Below the pieces are notes generated by a model. The model was not told the origin of the DNA. It did no database searches and saw only the letters and a program-made list of their open reading frames with translations. This document shows, piece after piece, positions 1 through 7,128 of a stretch of 9,295 nt of DNA. Position 1 is the stretch's first letter, and each line of letters opens with the position of its first letter. This DNA comes from Candidatus Methylomirabilota bacterium (GTDB lineage: Bacteria > Methylomirabilota > Methylomirabilia > Methylomirabilales > Methylomirabilaceae). Made by a program: the position numbers and the translations under genes. The stretch spans positions 1 to 9,295 of the forward strand of contig PQAQ01000074.1 of assembly GCA_003105305.1 (NCBI GenBank), read 5' to 3'.

Positions 1-651
1 GCCACCGTCGAAGGTCTGGCGGCCAAGAAGCTGGATATGGTCTGGTACGGGGGCTTCACCTTCGTGCAGGCTCGGAAACGAACCGGCAACGCGATCCCGG
101 TGGTGAGCCGAGCGGAAGACCTGCACTTTCACAGCAAGTTCATCACGCGACCGGACACCGGGATCACGACCCTGGCCGACTTGAAGGGGAAGACCTTTTC
201 GTTCGGCAGCGTCAGCTCCACCTCCGGGCACCTGATGCCGCGCTATTTCCTGCTGCAGAACGGGATCACTCCCGAGCGCGACTTCACCACCTTCAGCTTC
301 AGCGGGGCGCATGATGCCACTGCGCTCTGGGTCCAGAGCGGCAAAGTCGATGCGGGCGCCTTGAATGAGGCGGTGTGGGACAAGCTGGTGGAGCGCAAGA
401 CGATCGATCCGAACAAGGTGCAGGTCTTCTGGACGACCCCCCCGTACATCGATTATGTCTGGACCGTACGCGGCGACCTGGACAGCGCGCTGGTCGAGAA
501 GATCGCGGCCGCCTTCCTGAAGCTGGACTCCCACAATCCCGCGGATAAGGCGCTCCTGGATCTGCAGCGGACCAAGCAATATGTGCGCGTCAAGCCGGAG
601 CAGTTCAAGGCGGCCGAGGAGGCGGCGATTGCGGCCGGCCTGCTCCAGTAA
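1..651 (+). CDS. PhnD-like ABC transporter substrate-binding protein, 3' part (5' end outside window)
   Basis: The reading frame is open from base 1, so the start codon and signal peptide lie upstream; about 216 residues are visible. Segments typical of the periplasmic phosphate/phosphonate-binding family (PhnD-like, type 2 periplasmic fold) are present: DMVWYGGFTFVQA near the left edge, FGSVSSTSGHLMPRYFL in the middle, then GALNEAVWDK and FWTTPPYIDYVW. It would capture an oxyanion in the periplasm and hand it to the permease pair encoded downstream. The FHSKFI, STSGHLMP and TPPYIDY segments recall the branch annotated as putative selenate binding proteins as much as classical PhnD, so the ligand is uncertain. 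The stop is followed by 14 bases and then the ATPase gene, which fits one operon. Family assignment is firm; substrate is inference. Confidence 0.88.
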   Translation, partial: ATVEGLAAKKLDMVWYGGFTFVQARKRTGNAIPVVSRAEDLHFHSKFITRPDTGITTLADLKGKTFSFGSVSSTSGHLMPRYFLLQNGITPERDFTTFSFSGAHDATALWVQSGKVDAGALNEAVWDKLVERKTIDPNKVQVFWTTPPYIDYVWTVRGDLDSALVEKIAAAFLKLDSHNPADKALLDLQRTKQYVRVKPEQFKAAEEAAIAAGLLQ

Positions 652-665
652 CGCGATCAGCGCTC

Positions 666-1484
666 ATGTACGTGCTCGACGGGATCTGTAAGGTCTTTGA
701 CGGCCGGACTTTCGCCGTGCGCGATCTCGACCTGAAGATCCGACGGGGCGAGCGCGTGGCGTTGATCGGCCCAAGTGGGGCCGGCAAGACGACACTGTTT
801 CGGATATTAAACCTGACGATTCCCCCGACCTCGGGCACCCTCTTGTTCGATGGTCTGGAGAGCAGGCACTTCTCGGGGCGGCGACTTCGCGACGTCCGAC
901 GCCGCATCGGGACGATCTACCAGCAACATAACCTGGTCCCGCGTCTGCAAGTCGTCCATAATGTCCTGTCGGGCAAACTCGGAAGCTGGTCCGTCTGGCA
1001 GGCGGTACAATCCCTGATCCGACCCGCCGAACTCGATCTCGCCCTTGGGGCGCTCAAGCAGGTCGGCATCGCCAACAAGCTCTACGAGCGGACTGAGACC
1101 TTATCAGGCGGCCAGCAGCAGCGGGTCGCCATCGCCCGTCTGCTGGTACAGAATCCAGAGGTGATCCTGGCCGATGAACCGGTCTCTTCAGTCGATCCTA
1201 CGCTGGCAGCCGGCATCGTGAGGCTGCTGATCGACCTCAGCGAGACCCACTGCAAGACCCTGCTCATGAACCTTCACAGTGTTGACTTGGCGTTCGCCCA
1301 CTTCCCCAGACTGATTGGGCTGAAGAACGGAACGATCTCGTTCGACCTGCCGGCCGCTGCGGTAACCGATGAGCACCTGGCAGCCCTCTATGCCGGAAGT
1401 GGAACCGAGGCCGCCGAAGAGGAGATCGTCAGCCGTGCAGAGCCGTCATTCGGTCGCTCCTGTCAGCCTCACCTTACCGGCTAG
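666..1484 (+). CDS. phnC: PhnC-like ABC transporter ATP-binding protein
   Basis: This 272-residue ATPase would power import through the two permeases that follow. All nucleotide-binding motifs are intact: Walker A GPSGAGKTT at 35-43 (K41), Q-loop YQQ at 85-87, signature LSGGQQQRVAIAR at 146-158, Walker B VILADEP at 166-172 with catalytic E171, D-loop SSVD at 174-177 and H-loop H204. Length and the SSVDP / NLHSVDLA segments match the PhnC group. The start at 666 gives a normal family N-terminus, although no strong Shine-Dalgarno sequence precedes it, so translation may be coupled to the binding-protein gene 14 bases upstream. The last 50 bases overlap the next gene. The stretch after the Q-loop (VVHNVLSGKLGSWSVW) resembles ATPases of putative selenate importers. 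The symbol denotes the family; phosphonate specificity is not shown. Confidence 0.9.
   Translation: MYVLDGICKVFDGRTFAVRDLDLKIRRGERVALIGPSGAGKTTLFRILNLTIPPTSGTLLFDGLESRHFSGRRLRDVRRRIGTIYQQHNLVPRLQVVHNVLSGKLGSWSVWQAVQSLIRPAELDLALGALKQVGIANKLYERTETLSGGQQQRVAIARLLVQNPEVILADEPVSSVDPTLAAGIVRLLIDLSETHCKTLLMNLHSVDLAFAHFPRLIGLKNGTISFDLPAAAVTDEHLAALYAGSGTEAAEEEIVSRAEPSFGRSCQPHLTG
1420..1437 (+). promoter_or_regulatory. Ribosome binding site and GTG start of the first permease, inside phnC
   Basis: AGGAG at 1420-1424 lies 10 bases before GTG 1435-1437, in the permease frame. The first ATG in this frame (1369) and the next (1390) lack a comparable site and would add 15-22 charged or proline-rich residues atypical of PhnE. 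This decides the start used for the permease. Confidence 0.6.
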
Positions 1485-2325
1485 GCGCCACTCTACCTTC
1501 CGGATCGTCTGGTCCATTCTCTTCATCCTGACGTTCCTGGGAAGCTACAGGCTTGCGCAGGTTAAGCCTCTACTGCTCCTGGAACCTGAGGGACGCCGGA
1601 ATATCCGGACATTTGTCACAGGCATGTTCCCACCCGACCTGTCGTGGGAGTTCGTCAGTCTTCTGGGTCGCCCGATTATCGAAACGATCCAGCTCTCCCT
1701 CATGGGCACCTTCATGGCTATCGTCATCGGACTTCCCCTTGGCCTCCTGGCTACACGTTCGCTGACCTTCACGGGTATTCTTAACGAATGGGAAATAGTC
1801 GATAGTCGCCCCAGCGTCTTCCTTCTGCGCAAAGGAACCTATCTCCTGGCCAGGGCGATCCTCAGCCTGTTTCGAACGATTCCTGAATTCGTGTGGGCCT
1901 TTATGTTTGTCCGAGCGGTCGGGCTCGGACCGTTTCCTGGCGTCCTGGCCATTGGCATCTCCTATGGGGGGATGCTGGGGAAGGTCTATTCGGAGATCCT
2001 GGAGCATGTGAATCCGGGACCCCTCGAGGCGCTCCAGACGACCGGCGCTTCGCGGGTCACGGTCCTGTTCTATGGCCTGCTGCCGCAGGCCTTGCCGAAC
2101 CTGGTCTCCTACACCTTGTATCGCTGGGAATGCGCCATTCGGGCATCGACGATTTTGGGCTTTGTGGGCGCCGGCGGGATCGGTCAGCAACTCGAAATCT
2201 CAATGCGGATGTTTAATTTCAACCAGGTCCTCACCCTGGTAGCGATCCTGTTTGTGATGGTGGCTGGGGTGGACACCTTGAGCGCCAGAATACGCCATGC
2301 GATTCTGGACCGGTCGGTCGACTGA
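1435..2325 (+). CDS. phnE: PhnE-like ABC transporter permease, first copy
   Basis: An inner-membrane permease of the BPD_transp_1 type, 296 residues when read from the GTG at 1435. A first membrane segment lies near residues 22-40 (RIVWSILFILTFLG). The PhnE-type MFPPDLSWEF motif is at 64-73, followed by hydrophobic segments around 84-106 and 139-159. The cytoplasmic coupling loop that docks on the ATPase has the EAA-type pattern: E198-A199-L200, G204, then L216-P217. GFVGAGGIGQQ follows near the C-terminus. It overlaps phnC by 50 bases and ends in TGATG, sharing one base with the second permease, so the pair is probably made in equal amounts. It is clearly paralogous to that gene, especially in the last 130 residues. 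An ATG start at 1369 (318 residues) is possible but less likely. Confidence 0.88.
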   Translation: MQSRHSVAPVSLTLPARRHSTFRIVWSILFILTFLGSYRLAQVKPLLLLEPEGRRNIRTFVTGMFPPDLSWEFVSLLGRPIIETIQLSLMGTFMAIVIGLPLGLLATRSLTFTGILNEWEIVDSRPSVFLLRKGTYLLARAILSLFRTIPEFVWAFMFVRAVGLGPFPGVLAIGISYGGMLGKVYSEILEHVNPGPLEALQTTGASRVTVLFYGLLPQALPNLVSYTLYRWECAIRASTILGFVGAGGIGQQLEISMRMFNFNQVLTLVAILFVMVAGVDTLSARIRHAILDRSVD

Positions 2326-3197
2326 TGGCGTGGCGTTCAACACTGATCGCGTGGCCGACGGGACCCGCGCGGCAGGACCGCCTCTCCATGCGTAATCTGA
2401 TGGTCGCGGGGGGCATCCTGGCCCTCATGGTCTGGAGCTATGTGGGAACCGAGTTCTCGCTGCGCGAGCTACTGGGCGGTGAGAGCGCGATCCAGATGCT
2501 GGCCTATGTCCGGAAGCTGTTCCCGCCGGATCTTTCCACCCAATTTCTGTTGAAAACCGGATACTGGGCGCTTGAGACCTTTGCCATGTCGTTTCTGGGA
2601 ACGATCCTCGCGATCCTGATCGCCTGCTCCCTTGTTTTTCTTTCCAGCCGCAATCTGATGTTCGCCGGGTTGCTGTTCGATATGGAGCGGAGCCGACCGT
2701 GGGTGCGAGTACTTCGAACGCTCCTCTGCTTCAGCGCCAAAGCCGTCCTCAATCTTCTCCGAACCATTCCCCACCTCGTGTGGGCGCTGATTCTGGTTTT
2801 TGCGGTCGGCCTCGGCCCCTTCCCTGGTATGCTTGCCCTCGGGATTCACACAGGCGGGGTGCTGGGACGGCTGTTTGGAGAGGTGATAGAAAACGTCGAG
2901 GTTCAGCCGATCGAGGCATTGCAGGCAACCGGCGCCGGCCGGCTGCAGATCCTATTCTACGGTATCCTCCCCCAGGTCTTGCCGGAGTGTGTCGCCTACA
3001 CCCTGTACCGCTGGGAGGTGAACATCCGAGAGGCGGTGATCCTCGGGTATGTGGGAGCCGGTGGACTGGGTCAACAGATTCAGATCGCCATCAGCCTTTT
3101 CCTGGAGCACCGCCTGCTGACCTTGATCCTTGCGATCTATCTGATCGTTACCGCCGTTGATGCGCTCAGCGCCTACCTGCGAAGCCGCATGGCGTGA
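2325..3197 (+). CDS. phnE: PhnE-like ABC transporter permease, second copy
   Basis: A 290-residue permease starting at the ATG that shares its A with the TGA of the preceding gene (TGATG), a classic coupling arrangement. Hydrophobic segments run near residues 25-40, 83-107 and 135-163. The LFPPDLS motif is at 65-71 and the EAA-type loop is E197-A198-L199, G203 and L215-P216, with GYVGAGGLGQQ beyond it. These match the first permease, so the two genes look like a diverged tandem duplication whose products form a heterodimeric channel. The N-terminal third differs most between the copies. It is the last gene of the importer operon: the next gene is convergent, 56 bases away, and I see no clear hairpin plus T-run terminator between them. 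Substrate is unknown (phosphonate, phosphite, phosphate or selenate). Confidence 0.9.
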   Translation: MAWRSTLIAWPTGPARQDRLSMRNLMVAGGILALMVWSYVGTEFSLRELLGGESAIQMLAYVRKLFPPDLSTQFLLKTGYWALETFAMSFLGTILAILIACSLVFLSSRNLMFAGLLFDMERSRPWVRVLRTLLCFSAKAVLNLLRTIPHLVWALILVFAVGLGPFPGMLALGIHTGGVLGRLFGEVIENVEVQPIEALQATGAGRLQILFYGILPQVLPECVAYTLYRWEVNIREAVILGYVGAGGLGQQIQIAISLFLEHRLLTLILAIYLIVTAVDALSAYLRSRMA

Positions 3198-3253
3198 TCC
3201 TTTCATCGGACCTGACGCCCGCGACACCCCCGACCGGCAAGGGATCCCGCAAG

Positions 3254-3787
3254 CTACTTATTATCCCCCGGCAAACAGTTGAATTGAAAGATATGAACGG
3301 TTCCACCATCCCAGTGTGTAACCTTTGCGTCTTTCCGGCCGTCAAGCGGCTTTTCCGGCACGATCGGGTGCCCCTTACCAAATAGTACGGTCGGCGTTTC
3401 ACTCAGCAGAGTGAGCTGTCTCTCGTTGCCTCTGACCTGAAAGGCGGCTTTCCAACTATTGTCGCCCATCTTTTCGACGCGCAATTTCAATTTAGAGCAG
3501 TCGTCGGTTGTAATCGGAACAATGATCTTGCGTCCGGCCCAAGGCGCCCTCAGATGTTGATAGGAGTTCTCCTTCAATACCCAGTTGCCGAAGTGCCAGC
3601 CGGAATCGTAGACAACGATCTTGTCGTCCTTCAGGATTTGAAAATTGATCGGTTCGCCTTTGTCTTTATCGTCATCCTTGGTATTAATTTCTATAACGAG
3701 ATCGGCGATATTCGTCGCGAAGGCCGCCTGAAACGAGCCCAGTAGAAGCACACCAGCAACAGCGCCCACGGTCAAGTATTTCAGCAT
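3254..3787 (-). CDS. Small secreted protein of unknown family
   Basis: I do not recognise this 177-residue protein. Its start is set by GAGGAG nine bases before ATG 3787; an in-frame start 48 bases further upstream lacks such a site and would bury the signal peptide. Residues 1-24 form a clear Sec signal peptide: a lysine, a hydrophobic core VGAVAGVLLLG, and an AFA cleavage site before T25. The mature part opens with a beta-like strand and an acidic run NTKDDDKDKGE at 35-45. Next come YDSGWHFGNW at 60-69 and a basic/aromatic second half with two cysteines, C97 and C171, that could form a disulfide. The acidic run could bind a cation, and the pattern loosely recalls PLAT/beta-sandwich domains; both are speculative. 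It is a single-gene unit with its own candidate promoter, convergent with the importer operon and downstream of norB on the same strand. Confidence 0.75.
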   Translation of the reverse strand: MLKYLTVGAVAGVLLLGSFQAAFATNIADLVIEINTKDDDKDKGEPINFQILKDDKIVVYDSGWHFGNWVLKENSYQHLRAPWAGRKIIVPITTDDCSKLKLRVEKMGDNSWKAAFQVRGNERQLTLLSETPTVLFGKGHPIVPEKPLDGRKDAKVTHWDGGTVHIFQFNCLPGDNK

Positions 3788-3796
3788 AGTCGTTCG

Positions 3797-3802
3797 CTCC
3801 TC
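3797..3802 (-). promoter_or_regulatory. Ribosome binding site of the secreted-protein gene
   Basis: GAGGAG on the minus strand, nine bases before ATG 3787-3785. It fixes the start at the methionine directly in front of the signal peptide. Confidence 0.65.
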
Positions 3803-3863
3803 ATTGCCGCCATAACAACCCAATAACCGATACACACTATCCAGCGCATTCGACGCGGAGGCG

Positions 3864-3892
3864 ATTCTCCTGCCATTTCAAGGCCTTGTCAA
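3864..3892 (-). promoter_or_regulatory. Candidate sigma70 promoter of the secreted-protein gene
   Basis: On the minus strand a perfect TTGACA (3892-3887) is followed by a 17-base spacer and GAGAAT (3869-3864), four of six matches to TATAAT. It lies in the 139-base gap downstream of norB and would give a leader of roughly 70 bases. A 10-base perfect palindrome, CAAGGCCTTG (3879-3888), overlaps the -35 edge and spacer and could be an operator, or chance. Confidence 0.5.
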
Positions 3893-3926
3893 GTCTGTAC
3901 TACGGTGACTGGCATCGGCCATCGCT

Positions 3927-6119
3927 TTATGGTTGATGTCCACTGTTTGCACGCATGAATCTCCAGGTCAGGATCGCCGCCAGCGCCATTGGTGCGGCGC
4001 CGAATGCGATGAATACGGCATCTCCGGGAAGGCGTAACCATTCGAGTAGGCGTACGAAGGGTTGGTTCATAAACTCCGGACCGCGGGCGTGCCAGTAGCC
4101 GCTGGTTAACACGTCCCATAGTTGCAAGACACCTCCGGGAAAGAGGCTCAGGATCACCATCATCGCAAGGCCAATGTTCACGCCCCAAAACGATACCCGC
4201 ACGTACTTCTCCACATGCTGCCACTGCTGATCATCCAGCACCTGCCGGAACGCAATCACCATCAGCGCCAACGCCAGCATCCCGAACACCCCCATCATCG
4301 CCGTGTGCCCATGGCTCGCCGTCCAAATCGTACCGACCTCATAGAAACTGATAACCGGCAGGTTGATCAGGAAACCGAACACGCCCGCGCCGACAAAATT
4401 CCAGAACCCGACCGCCATCAAAAAGTAGAACGTCCACTTGTGCGGCAACGCAACCGGCAGCTCGCACACCCCGCATTGGCTCCGGGTCAGCTTGATAAAA
4501 TCCCACGCATCCAGCGTCAATAACGTCAGCGGAACAACCTCCATGGCCGAGAACACCGCCGATAGCGCCATGGTCATGGTCGTCTGTCCCGTCCAGTACC
4601 AATGATGCCCGGTACCGATGATGCCGCTACCGAGATAGAGGATCGCATCCAGATAGACGACCCGCACAACGTTCGTGTGAGACATGACGCCCAACTGAAG
4701 GAAGATCAGCGCCACCATGACCGTTACAAATAACTCCAGGAACCCTTCAACCCAGAGATGGACGATCCAGAACCGCCAGTTATCCACAACCGACAGGTGA
4801 GTGGTGCTGCCGAAGAACATGGCCGGCAGATAAAAGAGCGGGATTGCGAGGGCGGCATACTGAAACAGCGAAATCACCTGGCTCTGTGTCGGGTTGTGTC
4901 GCGCCGGCGCCATGGCGCGTACCAACAATACCAGCCACAGCAACAGTCCGACGACTAGCAGAACCTGCCACGCCCTCCCCAAGTCCAGATACTCCCAACC
5001 TTGATGTCCCAGCCAGAACCACAATGGCCCGAACACCTGCTTCACCCCCAACCACTCACCCACCAAGCTGCCCACCACGACGATAATCAGCGCAACACAC
5101 AAGAGATTGATGCCCAGTACCTGTCCGCGCACCTCGCGGTTACCCAGCGCCGCAGCCAGGAACAGTCCGCCAGCCACGTAGGCGGTCGCGATCCAGAAGA
5201 TCGCCAACTGTAAATGCCATGTCCGCATGATGTGGCTCGGCGCAATCTCCGCCAGGTCTATACCGTAAAACTTACCGGGCTCGGCCCGGTAGTGCGCCGT
5301 TGCAGCGCCGACCATCACCTGCACCAGAAAGAGCAGTGCGACGATCGCAAACAGCTTGATTGTCGCCCGCTGACTCTCGGAAGCCACGCCGGGCAACATC
5401 ATCGGATGGATGTGCCGGCCTCCGCCCTTCCAGCCCAGGAAATCGAACTTACCGAACGCAAACAACACCCCCGCGGTTCCCGTCAACAGCGTAATCAGAC
5501 TCAGCGCGCTCCACAGAATCGCGTCAGCCGTGACCGTATTTCCGACCAGCGGTTCGTACGGAAAGTTGTTGGTGTACGAGTACGATTTGCCGGGCCGGTT
5601 CGCTACGGACGCCCATGCCGTCCACGCAAAGAAGGCTGTCAGTTGCCGCAACTCCGCGGAGTCGGTGATGTACCTGGCCGGCAACCCGACGCTCCCGGTC
5701 GGCTCCGCAAAGTACGCTGTCCACCGTGCCACCTGCTTTTCAAACGTCGCCGCCTCTGCATCCGTGAATATCAATATCCCCGTGCGCGGGTCATAGCGAT
5801 TCTGTTTCAACGCCGGTCCTGCCTCTACCGCCAATGCGTGCAGATACTCCGCCGAGAAATCCGGTCCCAGATACGCTCCATGCCCCCAGACAGAGCCGTT
5901 TTCCATCAGGCCATACTTCAGGAAGACCTCCTGCCCGGCAAGAATATCATCGGCCGTCAGAATAGTTCCCCCACCTGAATCGATCACCCTATCCGGAATC
6001 GGCGGCGCGAACTGATACGTACGCACCGCCAGCCAGATTAAAACCGTCAGCCCCACGATCAACGTAATAACGAGGGAGTGCCGCCACCAAGGAGAAAGCT
6101 TATCTGGAGCTGTCTTCAT
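3927..6119 (-). CDS. norB: Quinol-dependent nitric oxide reductase (qNOR), complete
   Basis: A 730-residue single-subunit enzyme that reduces two NO to N2O with electrons from quinol, in the cytoplasmic membrane. The N-terminal membrane anchor (about 14-32) precedes a hydrophilic periplasmic cytochrome-c-like domain (about 40-195) with no CxxCH motif, as expected for qNOR. A haem-copper-oxidase-like membrane domain follows. Expected metal ligands are present by family comparison: low-spin haem b by H302 (in RTWHLQLAIFW) and H605; haem b3 by H603 (SHGHTAMMG); non-haem iron by H454 (HLWVEG), H505 and H506 (GTGHHWYW), with E458 and E527 as the conserved acids. The intact HH pair argues against the NO-dismutase variant, where I recall one of these histidines replaced by asparagine. 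GGGGAG lies 6 bases before the ATG. It stands alone: no norC, norQ or norD nearby, as expected for qNOR. Its 5' side abuts a decayed methyltransferase gene. Confidence 0.96.
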   Translation of the reverse strand: MKTAPDKLSPWWRHSLVITLIVGLTVLIWLAVRTYQFAPPIPDRVIDSGGGTILTADDILAGQEVFLKYGLMENGSVWGHGAYLGPDFSAEYLHALAVEAGPALKQNRYDPRTGILIFTDAEAATFEKQVARWTAYFAEPTGSVGLPARYITDSAELRQLTAFFAWTAWASVANRPGKSYSYTNNFPYEPLVGNTVTADAILWSALSLITLLTGTAGVLFAFGKFDFLGWKGGGRHIHPMMLPGVASESQRATIKLFAIVALLFLVQVMVGAATAHYRAEPGKFYGIDLAEIAPSHIMRTWHLQLAIFWIATAYVAGGLFLAAALGNREVRGQVLGINLLCVALIIVVVGSLVGEWLGVKQVFGPLWFWLGHQGWEYLDLGRAWQVLLVVGLLLWLVLLVRAMAPARHNPTQSQVISLFQYAALAIPLFYLPAMFFGSTTHLSVVDNWRFWIVHLWVEGFLELFVTVMVALIFLQLGVMSHTNVVRVVYLDAILYLGSGIIGTGHHWYWTGQTTMTMALSAVFSAMEVVPLTLLTLDAWDFIKLTRSQCGVCELPVALPHKWTFYFLMAVGFWNFVGAGVFGFLINLPVISFYEVGTIWTASHGHTAMMGVFGMLALALMVIAFRQVLDDQQWQHVEKYVRVSFWGVNIGLAMMVILSLFPGGVLQLWDVLTSGYWHARGPEFMNQPFVRLLEWLRLPGDAVFIAFGAAPMALAAILTWRFMRANSGHQP

Positions 6120-6127
6120 CGATTGCT

Positions 6128-6143
6128 CCCCTCACGCCAGGGG
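6128..6143 (-). promoter_or_regulatory. Hairpin overlapping the norB ribosome binding site
   Basis: In the norB mRNA, CCCCU (6143-6139) can pair with AGGGG (6132-6128) across a six-base loop. The 3' arm is part of the Shine-Dalgarno sequence (AGGGGAG) of norB. The pairing could lower translation initiation. An alternative small stem, CGCC/GGCG, competes. The stem is only five pairs, so regulation is inference. Confidence 0.3.
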
Positions 6144-6167
6144 CGTAACGATCCTTCGATCAGCATG

Positions 6168-6641
6168 TCAGACCGGCTTGACGAGCAATATTTCATTGCC
6201 GCCTCGCTGAAATTCGTACGGCACACGCTTGATCTCGGCATCGAAGCCGTGGCATACAAGATACTTAGTCACGAAATTGAGGTGCGGAGAAGGGCTGCCG
6301 TCAAGTGTAACTGTAGGAAACACCCGTACTTCGCTGGACACGCGCAGCATTTCTTGAAGAGCGTGAAGATGGAATTCGGCTGAGAAGTAGGCGCTATACA
6401 GAAACAACAAATGAGATGACAAAGCGATATCGAAACTGCCGCCCTCAAAGGGCAACAACGGCAGCTTCCCTGCAATGTATCGACCGTCGTTTTTTCCGGC
6501 GTTGAAGTCCGCGAGGAAGGTGTCCATTGCAGCCATACGAATACGCCCGAGCTCTTCAACCGACGAGATCGTGTCCCACACATAGTCGTTTCGGTTCTTG
6601 CGCATTTGGGTCATCACGGTTTCATAAGTTTCAGCGATGCG
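6168..6641 (-). pseudogene. C-terminal remnant of a class I SAM-dependent methyltransferase
   Basis: About 157 residues of a methyltransferase family that is normally, from memory, around 230 residues. Recognisable parts are EELGRIRMAAM, LPLLPFEGGSFDIALSSHLL (the strand-4 region after the SAM site), LRVSSEVRVFP and the C-terminal YEFQRGGNEILLVKP. The N-terminal part with the glycine-rich SAM-binding motif I is absent. Upstream of about 6641 the frame runs into the endonuclease fragment, in a different frame, so there is no proper start. An internal ATG at 6614 could give a peptide, but it would lack the SAM site. There is no DPPY/NPPY-type motif, so it does not look like the DNA methyltransferase partner of the endonuclease. 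It ends 48 bases before norB on the same strand and could be co-transcribed with it. Confidence 0.72.
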
Positions 6642-7128
6642 GCTCCTGCACCTTGACCGGCCGATTCGACGCGTCACTGTCTTCCAACATAAAGAAGTAA
6701 CCCAGGAATGGTTGAGGACCGGCCAAAAATGCGCCTTCCCGGTAAGCCGTCCACAGATCGATGGCGCTTCCCATCGCCTCTTCCGTCAGATTGTTGAAAT
6801 TGTTGCCGAAAGACGAACCGACCTGTGACTTCGCCTCGATGGCAACCAGGAGTCTATCCTCACGCACAACAAGCAGGTCCCATTCTTTGGTCGGACGGAA
6901 GAACCCCGGAAGCTCGATCGCCTTTTTCCTGAAAATGTACTGTTCGGAAACACCGGAATGCGTGATGATTTCCGTGAACAGGTCGATGAAACCATCCATG
7001 TGCGCGCCGCCAGTTACGGCACTGCGCAATCCCCGGTCAATTGTCCCGGCCTGTTTCTGCTTTTCCTTCTGTCCCGCTCGGGTCTTCCAGTAATGGGCAA
7101 CGGCCAGACTAGAGCGTTCAGACAGATC
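6631..7128 (-). pseudogene. Truncated PaeR7I/XhoI-family type II restriction endonuclease
   Basis: The conserved first part of this family is readable: AVAHYWKTRAGQKEKQK, AVTGGAHMDGFIDLF, PGFFRPTKEWDLLVV, IEAKSQVGSSFGNNFNN and EEAMGSAIDLWTAYREGAF. The D of EWDLL and the E-x-K of IEAK are the presumed PD-(D/E)xK catalytic residues. The protein stops at RPVKVQEPHR, losing roughly the last third of a family of about 245 residues (length from memory). The 5' end is also damaged: homology reaches upstream to about 7126, but an in-frame TGA sits at 7131-7129 and no ATG, GTG or TTG lies between it and a TTG at 7029, well inside the conserved region. No cognate DNA methyltransferase is in the window, which fits an inactive remnant. 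The region is visibly more AT-rich than its neighbours, suggesting acquisition by transfer and then decay. Confidence 0.78.

Noticed and set aside
1570..2190. 206-residue open frame on the - strand opposite the first permease
   Set aside because: Low-complexity charged product antisense to a well-supported permease.
3198..3253. Intrinsic terminator between the convergent permease and secreted-protein genes
   Set aside because: There is a GGGATCCC palindrome (3241-3248) but no stable longer stem and no T-run on either strand.
3900..3926. Terminator after norB (TGGC-CGAT-GCCA stem)
   Set aside because: The stem is only four pairs and no T-run follows.
5214..5978. 254-residue open frame on the + strand opposite norB
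   Set aside because: It is antisense to a clear 730-residue qNOR, its composition is rich in R, P, Q and H, and no domain is recognisable. It is a by-product of GC-rich coding sequence.
3927..6119. NO dismutase (Nod) identity for the qNOR-like gene
   Set aside because: Both histidines of the HH pair and the quinol-side segment are canonical.
6150..6161. GATC-CTTC-GATC dyad upstream of norB as an FNR/NNR-type box
   Set aside because: The FNR consensus needs GAT-N4-ATC; here the gap is six bases and the outer TT/AA are missing.
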